Origin: Sipunculus nudus
Lineage: Eukaryota > Annelida > Sipuncula > Golfingiida > Sipunculidae
NCBI GenBank assembly: GCA_026874595.1
Contig: CM049322.1
Coordinates: 51,673,386-51,737,385 of the forward strand
DNA length: 64,000 nt
Direction: 5' to 3'
Shown here: positions 34,955 to 47,076 of the stretch, in pieces
How the letters are laid out: every line of letters starts with the position of its first letter
Numbering within the stretch: position 1 is the stretch's first letter
Program-made: the position numbers and the translations under genes
Notes under the pieces: generated by a model
The model's database searches: none
What the model was told of the DNA's origin: nothing
The model's input: only the letters and a program-made list of their open reading frames with translations

Positions 34955-37698
34955 GAAAGTCACTCTTGGGATCACCTGGAAAATCTGCTCAATCTATCCC
35001 CAGCATTTTATCATCCTCTGCACACAAATGTATTCTTTATTTCAAATTATGCAGGGAGACTGCCGTAGGTGTTTGCCGTTATTGGTGGCAAAACATTAAC
35101 TTAGCACAAGAATCAGTTAACAAGCCTACTTAATGCAAGAATATGTAAGTAAATGATTAAATCAAGGGAACACATCTGCTACATATTTAGCTCCTTTTCA
35201 TTTTATCTGATTGGTTGAGATTGTATGGAGATGCCATCTTGTAAAATAATCTTAATGTATATATTGTTGACATTTGATAAAATATTTGATTAGGAAATAG
35301 AGAGAGCATACCTCCACCAGAGTTAACCAGTCTGACTGGATCTGACCCTTAGACAGGACCCACACTCAGAAGTTAATCCTGCTACCACACAAACAAGCAA
35401 ACAAACCAACATGGGTGGAAACATAATTTTGGCCTAGGTAATAACAGTCAGTGGTAGCTGTAGAACAAAACTCTTTGATTGGCCGTATTCTGAAGTTGTT
35501 GGATGATATGGTGTTCACTAAGAGCAATCTCTTAATATCTGACTTTAATGTGTTTAAATTAAATATGTTTATATAAACAGTAAAATCTTGCCTGACAACC
35601 ACCCAGCTGTGATGACCACCCTGTTATGATGACCACTTTAGTTGGTCCTGGACTTATATAAATCATCATTAAAACCCCCTGTTAACACGACCATCCCACT
35701 TACAGGACCACTTTGGCTGGTGGTTGTGTTAGCGAGATTTCACTGTATATATAATATGTGGATGTGCATGTCAGAATAAATAGAATAATTAATCAGGATA
35801 ATAAAGATAGTCTGACAGTATATGTGTATGGCCAGGGTTTTCCCTTGCTTTTATTATATTGTGTGATAATTTATTTGGTGCTTGATACCCCAGGTTTGAG
35901 TTTATATTTTTATGTACAGGAGGCCTCACAGTTGCCTGACATATCTGTTCATGTATTCCCACATTTGTTTTGGTTTGTTCAGTGTCTCAATACCCAATAG
36001 CTTTAATCTAAAAACCAACTATGTTTGTCAGTCTTTATTTGCTACATGGCTTTACTTCTATAAAGTATTGATTATATAAAATAATTTTATTTATTCCTGA
36101 CACAATAATACCTCTGGGGGGTTGGGGTTAACTGCTACTAACCAAAACAGAAAAAAAAAAATTTGTGGCTGATGAGGTGGGGGGGGGGGGTTACGGGGCA
36201 GGGGGTTATACTTTTTTCCTGCAACCTGGACCTTGTAAAAGACTAGACTCCATTGACAAATGCAGGCACTGATAACAAAGCAGTGGTATGTTCCTGTTAC
36301 ACTGACATACCAGTAATTTATAGCATTTACATACATGACTATATAAGCATTCAGCATTTATTTATTGATTGAAAACATGATTTATTCTTACAGTTTACAA
36401 ATTCGTCATGTGGCATTTTTAGTGCGTTGATTAAATATTAATGTTAAACATGGGATTTATTATCATACTGTTACCATACAAGCTGGCCTTGACCTTCAGT
36501 TATATATGTGCCATATAATGCTACTGTCAAACTGATAATTTGAGGCTTGGATTTCCATTTGTTTGATATAATTGTAAACCTTTGTGTTTTCCTTTGTATT
36601 AGTATGTTCTTTCTCGTTTAGTTTGCCTATATTTTTTGCCTGTTTTGCCCATTTTTACCTGTATATGTAAAAGCTACTTTGATAAATCTGAAGTTCAGTA
36701 CTAGCAGATTTTATTTGTTTTTTATTTATTTTCTGTTGTTTCAGAGGAAACAACAGCATAACATTTTGATGCAGAACATTTCTGACTGGAATGAGTTAGA
36801 AACAACAAGGTCTTTGCTATATAAGCACATGTACACCCAGGTAAAAATAGATAAAAAAACTAGAAATCTGCAAGCTAAGGAATGCAAGCCTTCACCAATG
36901 TTTGGGGGTCTTAATTTTTGGAGGCTGCTCAACAGTGTTCACATTCACTTACTGCACATATTCCCAGATTTGTTTGTGCATAAGTGACTGTACATTTGTG
37001 AATATTCTTTGTGATGGTTTCTGAATCCTGATCATGTGCTGGATCAACACCAAAATCTAATTGAAACTTCATTGACCCATTCCCGAAATGCCCTGAAAAA
37101 TTAATGAGATTCAGTTCATGATTGATTTATATTGTGAACAAACACACACACACATGAGAGGGGATGAAAGCATAGCTTTCTGGCAGATTCAGTAGTCCTC
37201 AAGATCAGAAAGATGAAGTTATGGCACGACTAGACCCAATCTGAAACTCAACCACTGGACACTCCCAGAACTCATCAGACATTGTCCATTCATCAAATTC
37301 ATTATCCATGCAGCGATGACTTCTCACCTTTCACATCTGACATTATTCATCTTGTTGACCTCTAACCTTTCACCTCCTGCATTATTCATGCCTCGTGATA
37401 GGTCAGCACACCAGATGTTTGCCATCAGGGACTGTTTGTACAGTGCATTTGTACATAAAGCCACATCCTGTCAGGTGACAGAGGCCCTATGTCATAAGTT
37501 AAGTATTGGAACAATTACTATATGCTGATATACAAATAGGTATATATATAAGTATACTCACACACAATTTATACATTTTGAAAATTGTTAATTTGAATGT
37601 GAGATCACTTTTATAAAGATCTTTCAGGAGCATCTTTGAACATCTTCTAAACTCCCTGTCCAAAATGTGTCCTAGTTTCAGAATGTATGTATTTATGT

Positions 37699-37701
<3 letters not shown>

Positions 37702-37771
<70 letters not shown>
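37702..37771. repeat. AT microsatellite, about 70 bp
   Basis: Uninterrupted alternating A and T. Confidence 0.95.
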
Positions 37772-37774
<3 letters not shown>

Positions 37775-39520
37775 TGAGGGAGTTCAAAGACCCTTCACTT
37801 ACTGAAGGGTATCAGCCATAAAAGTAAAAGGAAACAGTCTAACATTGGATGAACTGATGTACATTTGCAAAAAATTTGTGATGAGACCTGAGATGGTTGT
37901 CATAATGGCAAAAGTAATTTGAAGTAAAGTTATTTAAACTTACGCAAGAAAAGGATTTGTCGAATTGAATACTTTTTTTTCATTACAATATGTTTAGAAA
38001 CGTTGCAGCAAATAGACATAAATGAATTGTGATGGTAAGAGAATCACTTGTCAAACCAGAGAGGCATATTCGAATAAAAGCATTCAGCTTTAAGCAAATG
38101 AGATTATTAAACAAATATTTACATAGTCAATGGAGCATTAAGATTTTACATGGTTAATTTTGTACATTTACTTGTATTAGTTCTATGTATGTTTGTCGAC
38201 TAATTTATAAAGTAATATTATCTACTTAAGGATATGTATATAATGTTTAGACTGCATCAACATAATTTTATATACAAGGATATTTTCCAAAAATATTTTA
38301 AATAGGGACTAACAGACTAATATTTCACATGCTTGAGCATGATCAATGTTTGCTCAGTTAAATATATAGAGGTTAATTTTAGGAAAGAGAGCTGGTTTTC
38401 TCTTTTGAGTTAGGTAATAAGGGTTTAGACATTTACACTGTGCTGCTTTAACAAGCAATAATCAATATGTATAGTGTGAAATTATAGCTTCTTTAGTTTA
38501 AGTGATAATGATAAAAATTGTAAGATATAATGGTTTGAAGTATTAGAAGGCATTAACGTTTGAAATTTAGTTGCAAGTGGCGCCACCTGTTGGGCGTTGA
38601 AGGAACTGATAGAATGTTAATAAATGTACACGTATTTCAATACAGATGGGTTATGTGCATTAGATATGACCTTAAAAAGATGGCGTTGTTGCATGTCATT
38701 TTAGGAAGAAAAATATTTTGTTTCTGTGTTTTACCTGGTCAGGTTTGTATTGTCCCTGACTGATCAGACTAGATCTGTTAGAATGTGTGTTTATGTGTGG
38801 TTTGACTCGGGAGATGTTGAGAGTATTTAGACTGAGTCATCGGGAAAATGCTTGACTGAGCTTAATATATACTATGTTCCATTCAGTAAAGCTGATACTT
38901 AAAGGTAACTTAAACAGGTGCGGAAAATAATTGTACAGAACAAAGGTGTACATGTATATAATAAAATTTGATTTGCTTTTTAAAAATTGTCACCTTAAGT
39001 ATTTTTTTTCTCAGGTATAATCTCTATGATTATAAAATATATTCTGTGCAGTGTATCTATATCGGTTGGATGTTGATATTTGTAATTATTTACATAAGAT
39101 AATGGGCAGACTTATGTTTATATTCTGTTCAACCATTTGTAAAAATGTCAAGAGACATTTTTGTTTATTATGGGATGCAATCTTTAGTGTGTATGTACTG
39201 GCATTGTTCGAATCCAGATGAGGCGGACATCTAGGCGGTTGGTATGTGCCGTGACTGAAGTTAACTGTTTACCAGTGACATAAACTCGACCATGATCATG
39301 GTTTCACTTGAAATAAGAATTGACTGGCATCCAAAGATGTATGCCGTCACCAAAGATGTATATAATTGTTATAACTGAGACATGCACACTTTTTTTATGT
39401 TGTTAACTACCTCGAGCTCAGCGCAGAGCGTGATGTTAATCTATAATTAATATATATAGCCATATTTAATCTCACACAGGATGTTTTTTGTCTGGTCGGC
39501 GCACATAGCAGTGAGTTATC

Positions 39521-39532
39521 GCCATCTGGTGG
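39521..39532 (-). promoter_or_regulatory. CTCF-like motif, minus strand
   Basis: The minus strand reads CCACCAGATGGC. It faces the plus-strand word at 2618 across the USP2 gene. Confidence 0.3.
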
Positions 39533-42039
39533 CCTCTGGAGCAACTAAAGTGGAGCATTCTTCAACTGTCAATTGTTTCCTCCCCGCTCCTTTTGACTGG
39601 AGCATTCGATTATTTTAGTAGCCCATCTTTCTGTATTGACACAGAAATATACAAATAATGAAAAAAAAAAAATAATAATTTCAGCAGAGTACAAAATTAT
39701 GCCATGTCATGTTTAAGAGTTGCTGCTTTTCAAATACGTTCCATGTACTTATGCAAACGACACTTATTTTATAATGTTGCGCCGATCACAAATGGACATT
39801 GAAGGAACATAGTATATAATAGACAAATCTAAACCTTTGTGATACGATCCCACCTGCAAATAAGTTGATTTTTTGTTCCTTGGATTGTTTATATGCTTTA
39901 CTGTATTTGAATTTGTGATGTATGCAGATTTTATCCATATATGGTATGATGTGAATATTCATTCACCTGTTCCTATAGCAACCGGGTGGCCTAATTTAAA
40001 AGTTTGATGTTATTAATAAATATTCATATAGCATGTTGTGAATATCAGCTCGCGTGTTTTATTTAGCATGGAATTCACCTAATTTAAAACTTCGATACAA
40101 GGGCATGAATATTCATAATGCATCACGTGAGTATTCACTTGTTTTACATAACAACTGGTTGACCCAATTTATTATGAAATCATGAATATTAATGAGATCC
40201 TTTTGGAGAGTTTACCATGGTAGTCACCGTTTTTAGACGAGAAATGTATATAAAAAATACACAGAAAAAAACGAAGAGTTGTTTTATGTGTGCCCTGCAG
40301 CTTTGTATTCATGTGCGTTTGTGCGTGGTTGGGGGGGGGGGGGGGTACTTTCCAAAGTATTATGAAAGAAAACATAAGTTGTGGATTTTTGTTCCCCTGG
40401 AAGTTATGAAATTAAAGCCCGGGGGATTTTTTTTAGCTCAGCTGACATTAAGCCATCTGAGCTATAGTCATGGTCCCTTGTCCGGCCGTCAGTTAAAAGG
40501 TCACGTTTTGAAACGGTTGGACCTACGGATCCAAAATTTTGCATAGAGTTGGATGTCCCCAAAAAAACTCCTTCCATACCGAACACTGAGTCACAAGGAC
40601 CTCATTTCTTTGGAGATATTAAGGAAAAACCTTAATTTTCCATTAAAACACACGGTTTCACTTCAAGGCTGCCTAACATAAGAACCACATCTGTATTGAT
40701 CATATTCAAATACATATTCCTCTATACATTTCCTATATACATACAAGAAAATATGCAAGTATTGTGTATTTTTTTAAAGTTAGGGCCGGAATATTATGCA
40801 CTTTGTAAAAAATCAGGAAATATATTTATTGTACATTAGAATTGCTCAAGCTAGAGACTTTTTTTCAAGGATATTATTTTATTTAATCAAGATTCAGTTG
40901 TATAATGAAAATTAAATTTGAATTTTGAAATTTTTTTAAGTTATAAGTATAAATATAAAATCAGTACCTTAAATTTTGCCCAAATTTGACCATGTCACCT
41001 TTTTCCCTGTTACTGCTGTTGATTTAATTGCTGTGGAAAACCGCATGTTTTCATTAGCATTTCATCTGTTTACATCTAAAATTTGTAACCAGTTGATTAA
41101 AAGCTGTATATTTTATTCAAGTTTTCAAGCACCATGTCAAGTATTTTTACATCAAGCTAGTGTTATGCATTTTGCTAGAGCTGAGTTCCCCAGGCCAGCT
41201 CTCAGCTTCCAAAATTCCCCCACCATGCCAAGAATTTGGTCACTAGTACTTTATTCTTTCGAGATATTAAGGGAAAACTTCAGTTTTCCAATAAAAACTC
41301 ATTGTTACACTTCAAGACTGCCTAATATCAAAACCACTTCTCTGACTTTGATCATATATAATATACATGTTCTTCTATACACTCCCTATGCACATGGCCA
41401 GAAATGATGTCAGTATTGCGTGTTTTATGTCATGGGCCCGAACATAATGCACTTTGTAAAAAAATCAGTAAATACATTTACTCCCTTAACATGAGAATTG
41501 CTGAAGCAAGAGATTTTTTTGTCAGGGATATAACATTATTTAATCAAGATTCAATTGAATACCCAAAATTAGTTATGAATTTTTTTCCAATTTTTATAAG
41601 GGATCAGCATAAATATAAAAAAAATAAAAAAAAAAATATAAAAAAAAGTACCTTAAAATTTGCCCAACTTTGAGACATGGCACATTTTTTTCTTGTAAGC
41701 ACTTCATATCATTTTCATATCATGCACAAATAAGGATTTCAGCTTGTTAGTTTTGAAAGCCAAAAAAATTTGGGAAAAAAACGTAGCTTTTGTTAAAGCT
41801 TTAATGAGACCATGTCAGACCCAGGCTCTACCCAGCCCCTCTTCAATCACCTGTATGTCACCTTGTTGACCTTGCAAGAAAATTATGCACGCTTGAGGCG
41901 GGGCATCTACTTGGCGGCCAGGCAGCTTATGGTTGGCTATAGTTGATCCAGGTGTCCAACCCAACTCATTAGCTCAGCTGACTGATAGTCATCTGAACTA
42001 TAGCGATCACTCTTTGTCCGTCGTCCGTCTGTCCGTCCG

Positions 42040-44345
42040 TTAACCAGGCACAAATCGTAACCGCTGTACCTAGAACCTTGTAACTTGGGATTCTGAGAGG
42101 TCCATGAAAAATCTCCTTGGAAACCAGAAATTAGGTCTCTGTTACCCATATCCTCCGAGCTATGGGGCCCGAAAGTACCCCCAGGAAAGTCAAAAATTTC
42201 ATACAAAAACTTCAATTTCTCATTAACTACTTGACTGATGGTCATGATTTTTTACATACATATTGATCATGAGATGTTCAATCAGTTCCTGCAGACTGGT
42301 GGCGCCACCTATATTTTTCGATTTTTACGATTTTTTTTTCTCTATTTTTGAGACCTTTAAAAATGTGAACATCTGTTAACAAGGCACAAATCGTAAAGAC
42401 TGGACCTAGAATCTTCATTCTTGACACACTGAGAGGTCCATGAAAAATCTTCTTGGAAACCAGAAATTAGGTCTCTGTTACCCATATCCTTCGAGGTATG
42501 GGGCCCAAAAGTACTCCCTAGAATAGTCAAAATTTCATACAAAAACTTCAATATCTCAATAACTACATCACTGATGATCATGATTTTTGGCATACATATT
42601 GATCATGAGATTTTCCATCAGATCCTGGAGACTGGTAGCGCCACCTGTATTGTTCGATTTTTTACGATTTTTCCTCTATTTTTAGACCTTTAAGGATGCT
42701 GTCATCTGTTAACGTGGCACAAATCGTAACGACTGGACCTAGAACCTTAATTCTTGACACACTGAGAGACCTATGAAAAGTCTCCAAGGAAACCAGAAAT
42801 TGGGTCTCTGTTACCCATATCCTTCGCGCTATGGGGCCCGAAAGTACCCCCCAGAAAAGTAAAAAAAAATCATACAAAAACTTCAATATCTCATTAACTA
42901 CTTCACTGATGGTCATGATTTTAAGCATACGTATTGATCATGAGATGTTTCATCAGTTTCTGCAGACTGGTGGCGCCACCTGTATTTTTCAATTTTTACG
43001 AATTGTTTTCTCTATTTTTGAGACCTTTAAAAATGTGAACAGATGTTAACAGGGCACAAATCATAAAGACTGGACCTAGAATCTTCATTCTTGACACACT
43101 GAGAGGTCCATGAAAAATCTTCTTGGAAACCAGAAATTAGGTCTCTGTTACCCATATCCTTCGAGCTGTGGGGCCCCAAATACCCCCCAGAATAGTCAAA
43201 AATTTCATACAAAAACTTCAATATCTCAATAACTACATCACTGATGGTCATGATTTTTGGCATACATATTGATCATGAGATATTCCATCAGTTCCTGGAG
43301 ACTAGAGGCGCCCCCTGTATTTTTCAATTTTTACGAATTGTTTTCTCTATTTTTGAGACCTTTAAAAATGTGAACAGCTGTTAACAGGGCACAAATCATA
43401 AAGACTGGACCTAGAGTCTTCATTCTTGACACACTGAGAGGTCCATGAAAAGTCTTCATGGAAATCTGAAATAAGGTCTCTGTTACCCATATCCTTTGAG
43501 CTGTGGAGGGCTCCCAATTACCCCCCAGAATAATGGGAAATTTGATACAAAAGCTGAAGTATCTGAACAACTAATGCAGAGATCACCACAATTGTTTGCA
43601 TGGATATTGATCATGGAGTGTTTCATCAGTTTCTGCAGACTAGTGGTGCCACCTGTATTTGTTCAGGGTTTTTTTTTACGAATTTTTTTCTCTATTTTTG
43701 AGACCTTTTAAGATATATGAACATCTGTTAACAGGGCACAAATCATAAAAACTAGACCTAGAATCTTCATTCTTGACACACAGGGAGACCCATGAAAAGT
43801 CTCCATGGAAACCTGAAATTAGGTCTCTGTTACCCATATTCCTTAAGGTGGTTGGCTCCAAAATACTCCCCAGAATAATGGAAAATTTGATACAAAAACT
43901 GCAGTATCTCAATAACTACAACACTGATGGTCATGATTTTCGGCATACATATTGATCATGAGCTGTCCCATCAGTTTCTGCAGACTGGGTGCGCCACCTC
44001 TATTTTTTTCAATTTTTTACGAATTTTTTCTCCTTTTTTATGAGACCTTAAAAGATGTGGTTATCTGTCAACAGGGTACAAATCGCAACAACTGGACCCA
44101 GAATCTTCATTCTTGTCATGCAAGGAGGCCCATGAAAAGTGCCTGTGGAAACTTGAAATTAGGTCTCTGTTACCCATATCCTTCAAGCTATAGGACTCCT
44201 AAGTATCCCTCAGAATTATTAACAATTTGATACAAAAACTGAAGTATCTGAACAACTAATGCGAAGATCACTATGATACTTTGCATGGATATTGACCATT
44301 CAAGTGTTTTTATTAGTTTCTGCAGACTGGTGGAGCCACCTGTAT
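42040..44345. repeat. about seven tandem units of 335-345 bp
   Basis: GAGACCTTTAAAAATGTGAAC-type junctions recur near 42350, 42685, 43020, 43358, 43700 and 44042. Units differ by 10-20 percent by eye. Repetitive ORFs on both strands are by-products. Confidence 0.85.
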
Positions 44346-44349
44346 TTTT

Positions 44350-45252
44350 GTATCCACCAAAACGAAGTTTTGCCGATACTATGTTTTTGACCGGGTTCCT
44401 CCGCCGCCGCCGTGTTCGTTTCCAGAGAACTCCTCTGAGACTTATAGATCGATTTTTCCGAAACTTACACCAGTTATCGGGTCACATGTGAACTTGTGCC
44501 TAACCAATTTGCGTTGACCTCTGACCTTTCCTCTCTGCCATGCGTCCATTTATGCGTCTGTTTCCACACATAAACCCTCATATCTCGGGAACCGTTTGAC
44601 CGATCAGGAAAATAAAATTTATACAAATGTAGCCCTTGGATAGCTTTATAACATACACAAAAATGGTGGCGCCACCTGTAACCATGTTTGCACAGTGTCC
44701 ATCTGTTCATCTGCCTTGGGTTAAAATCACTCATATCTCTGCAGTGAATCGACTAATTCACCTGAAATTCGGCATGCGTATACATCCTGGATAGCTTTCT
44801 TGATTTTATGACAGGTGGCGCCACCTACATTATAGTTTACGCTGCAGACATCGAAGCTCATATCTCGGGAACCGTTTGACCGATTGCGCCAAAATTGTGC
44901 ATGTGTATAGATCTCACATAGTTTTTTATCATACGCAAAACTGGTGGCGCCACCTGCAACCATTTTTGCACAGCCTGCGTCTGTTTGTCTGCCGTGGGCT
45001 AAAATCACTCATATACATGTAGTGGTTTGACTTTTCTGCCTAAAATTTCGCATATGTATACAACTTGGACAGCTTTCTGGATTTGTGGTAGGTGGCACAA
45101 CCTACATACACATTTAGGCTGCAGACATCCATGCTAATATGCAACATACCTCACTCTATTTCCCCTTGCCACTCAATCCATGCCTCACTTCACCCATTCC
45201 ACTCTGATTTTGGCGGATACATGTAGTCACTTGTCGGCTACCCGTATTCTAG
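44350..45252 (+). mobile_element. Helentron/HINE-like element, family D, innermost of three
   Basis: The left palindrome (44350-44379) pairs GTATCCACCAAAAC with GTTTTGCCGATAC. GCCGCCGCCG follows, then about two to three units of some 285 bp with CATATCTCGGGAACCGTTTG. Near the right end TTGGCGGATAC repeats the arm inverted, followed by the short CGG-CTAC-CCG hairpin and TATTCTAG before TTTTT. Both flanks are T-rich. Confidence 0.65.
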
Positions 45253-47076
45253 TTTTTAAAGTTTACACATTTTTTTTTCAATTTTTTAGATATATAAATA
45301 CAGACTTAATCTTGGCCTGTTGGTTAATCTGTTTCATGCTTCAGTTGAATGAGTATATACTACCATTCTGATGATAAAATTTCCTTTTGCGAATCTCTTC
45401 CCAGTCAGCTGAGCGTCATGACCCATGGGTCACTTGTTTTGACCAACAACTTAACAATAAACAATAAGTACATATATTTTTATTGTTTTTTTTAATAACA
45501 AATTGAAGAAATAATAATAGAAAAGGAATTTTAAAGTTGATGAGTTACAAGAAATTACCTTGCAATTACTGATGTTGTAAAGTCTTGTATGGATGTATTC
45601 CATGTGAAATTGTATTCCAAATAACACCATGCAGCCTATTGTATAATTTTTTATTGATTATTTGTTTTTTTTTTCATATTTAATATATATAATTATTCCT
45701 CTATACATTTCCTATGTACATACCCAGACATTAAATCTGTATTGCGTAATGTCTTTAAGTTATTTGCCTCAGGATAACGCACTTTGTAAAAAAATCAGGA
45801 AATATATTTACTCACAAGAGAATTGCTAAACCTAGAGACTTTTTCAGGGCTTTAACTTTATTTAATCCAGTGTGAATTGTATACCCAAAAATTAGATCCA
45901 AATTTTGCCTTTTTAAGTTACTAGCATAAATATAAAATCAGTACCTTAAAGTATAACCATATATTACTATGGCACGTTTTTTTCCTGTAAGTGCTGTGGA
46001 TTTAAATTTCACAGCATGAACACATAAGCATTTCATCTGTTAAAATCTAAAATTTGAAACCAAATGATACAAAAAATGGTTTGCAGTGATTTTCAAGCAC
46101 CCTGTCGAGTACTGTTTACATCACACCATGCAGCCCAGAACAGTGGTATGCAGTGTGATTTGTAGAGCTAGCCCTCAGGCTGTTGTGTAATCGCTTCACT
46201 CCTGGCCAGCTCTCTCTGTCTAGGTGAGCTAGATCAGGCTGTCTGCAGTACCTACCCCAATTCTGTTTACAGACCTGTACAATAAACAAGATATATCTTT
46301 AATTTCATATTTTTTTTCAGCAACCAGCAGAGGCCACAGACTCCTCCCCCCAAGACCCCTTCAATACACAGGACTAATAAACAAGATGAATCTTATAATT
46401 TCAATGTTAAATTCATTTCTTTGTTGAGACTTGAAAAATTTTAATTTCTAACCAAAAAAAATCAGGATTTGAATCCTAATATTCAAATGTGATAAAATAT
46501 TAGGATCTAATGCAAGAGCTTTTTTTATATGCTTTAAGGTTTTTATAAGATACAAATACTTTGTAGCATTTGATTCGTATCTCTGAAAGTTGGCTGGGCC
46601 TTGATATGAATAACACTGTCAAAATTATTAATCAGAAATATTGGGAAAACTTTCTTGGAATTAATATTTAGCTCATATGGCCATATATTTAACGATTGAC
46701 AAATTAATTACATTCACACTTTTTTTTTTCTTATTACATCATTAAATGGTTACAGGCCACAAGTTTCATTTTTACACAGTGCAAATGTGATTTATACCTA
46801 ATTGCAATTGGCTTGTTTTAACATGATTATTAAAGTTTGTTCATGCTCATTTAAATTTTTTACAGCAGTCTATTTCAGGTTATAAATAAATGTTTATTAT
46901 TATACTTTGGCTCATGTCCTTTATTCTATAATTTACAGGGTTTCATTTTTGCAGGGCCTTTTCATCTCTGCCTATCAAATGCTAATATTTATGAAAAACC
47001 AATAGAAATAAGTAAATTTTGCATTTGCAAAAATTTTCCTAACTTTAGCAGAGCGACGTGACCCATGGGTTCCTTG

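Larger units (their letters stand above)
34955..40433 (+). other. USP2 3' UTR and intergenic stretch
   Basis: No coding exon is supported. AATAAA words at 35775-35780, 38960-38965 and 40015-40020 are possible poly(A) signals; which is used cannot be told. It holds an AT microsatellite (37702-37771), a GTGGCGCCACCTG word near 38579, a minus-strand CTCF-like word at 39521-39532, and a diverged ATGAATATTCAT-rich repeat zone at about 39950-40200. Confidence 0.5.
41970..45436 (+). mobile_element. Helentron/HINE-like element nested in family A copy 2
   Basis: Its palindrome, TAGCTCAGCTGACTGATAGT and on, and its right end, GTCAGCTGAGC with hairpin TGACCC-AT-GGGTCA and CACTTG before TTTT, are family A type, but its core differs: about seven units of some 335-345 bp from 42040 to 44340. 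Each carries CTGTTACCCATAT and a TGGCGCCACCTG-like word. It is itself broken by another element at 44350-45252. Confidence 0.72.
40434..47076 (+). mobile_element. Helentron/HINE-like element, copy 2 of family A, interrupted
   Basis: The left palindrome (40434-40464) and the internal order match copy 1 at 10952-13566, including the AATTATGCACGCTTGAGG and CCAACCCAACTCAT stretches. Homology stops at 41969 and resumes near 45437 with TTTTGACCAACAA, so 3.47 kb is inserted. Extra tandem-unit material at about 45640-46100 precedes the right end, GACCCATGGGTTCCTTG, at 47076. Not coding. Confidence 0.7.

Noticed and set aside
40970..43960. ORFs of 70-143 codons in the nested elements
   Set aside because: They repeat with the tandem units, lie on both strands and have no catalytic motifs; no Rep or helicase signature was seen.
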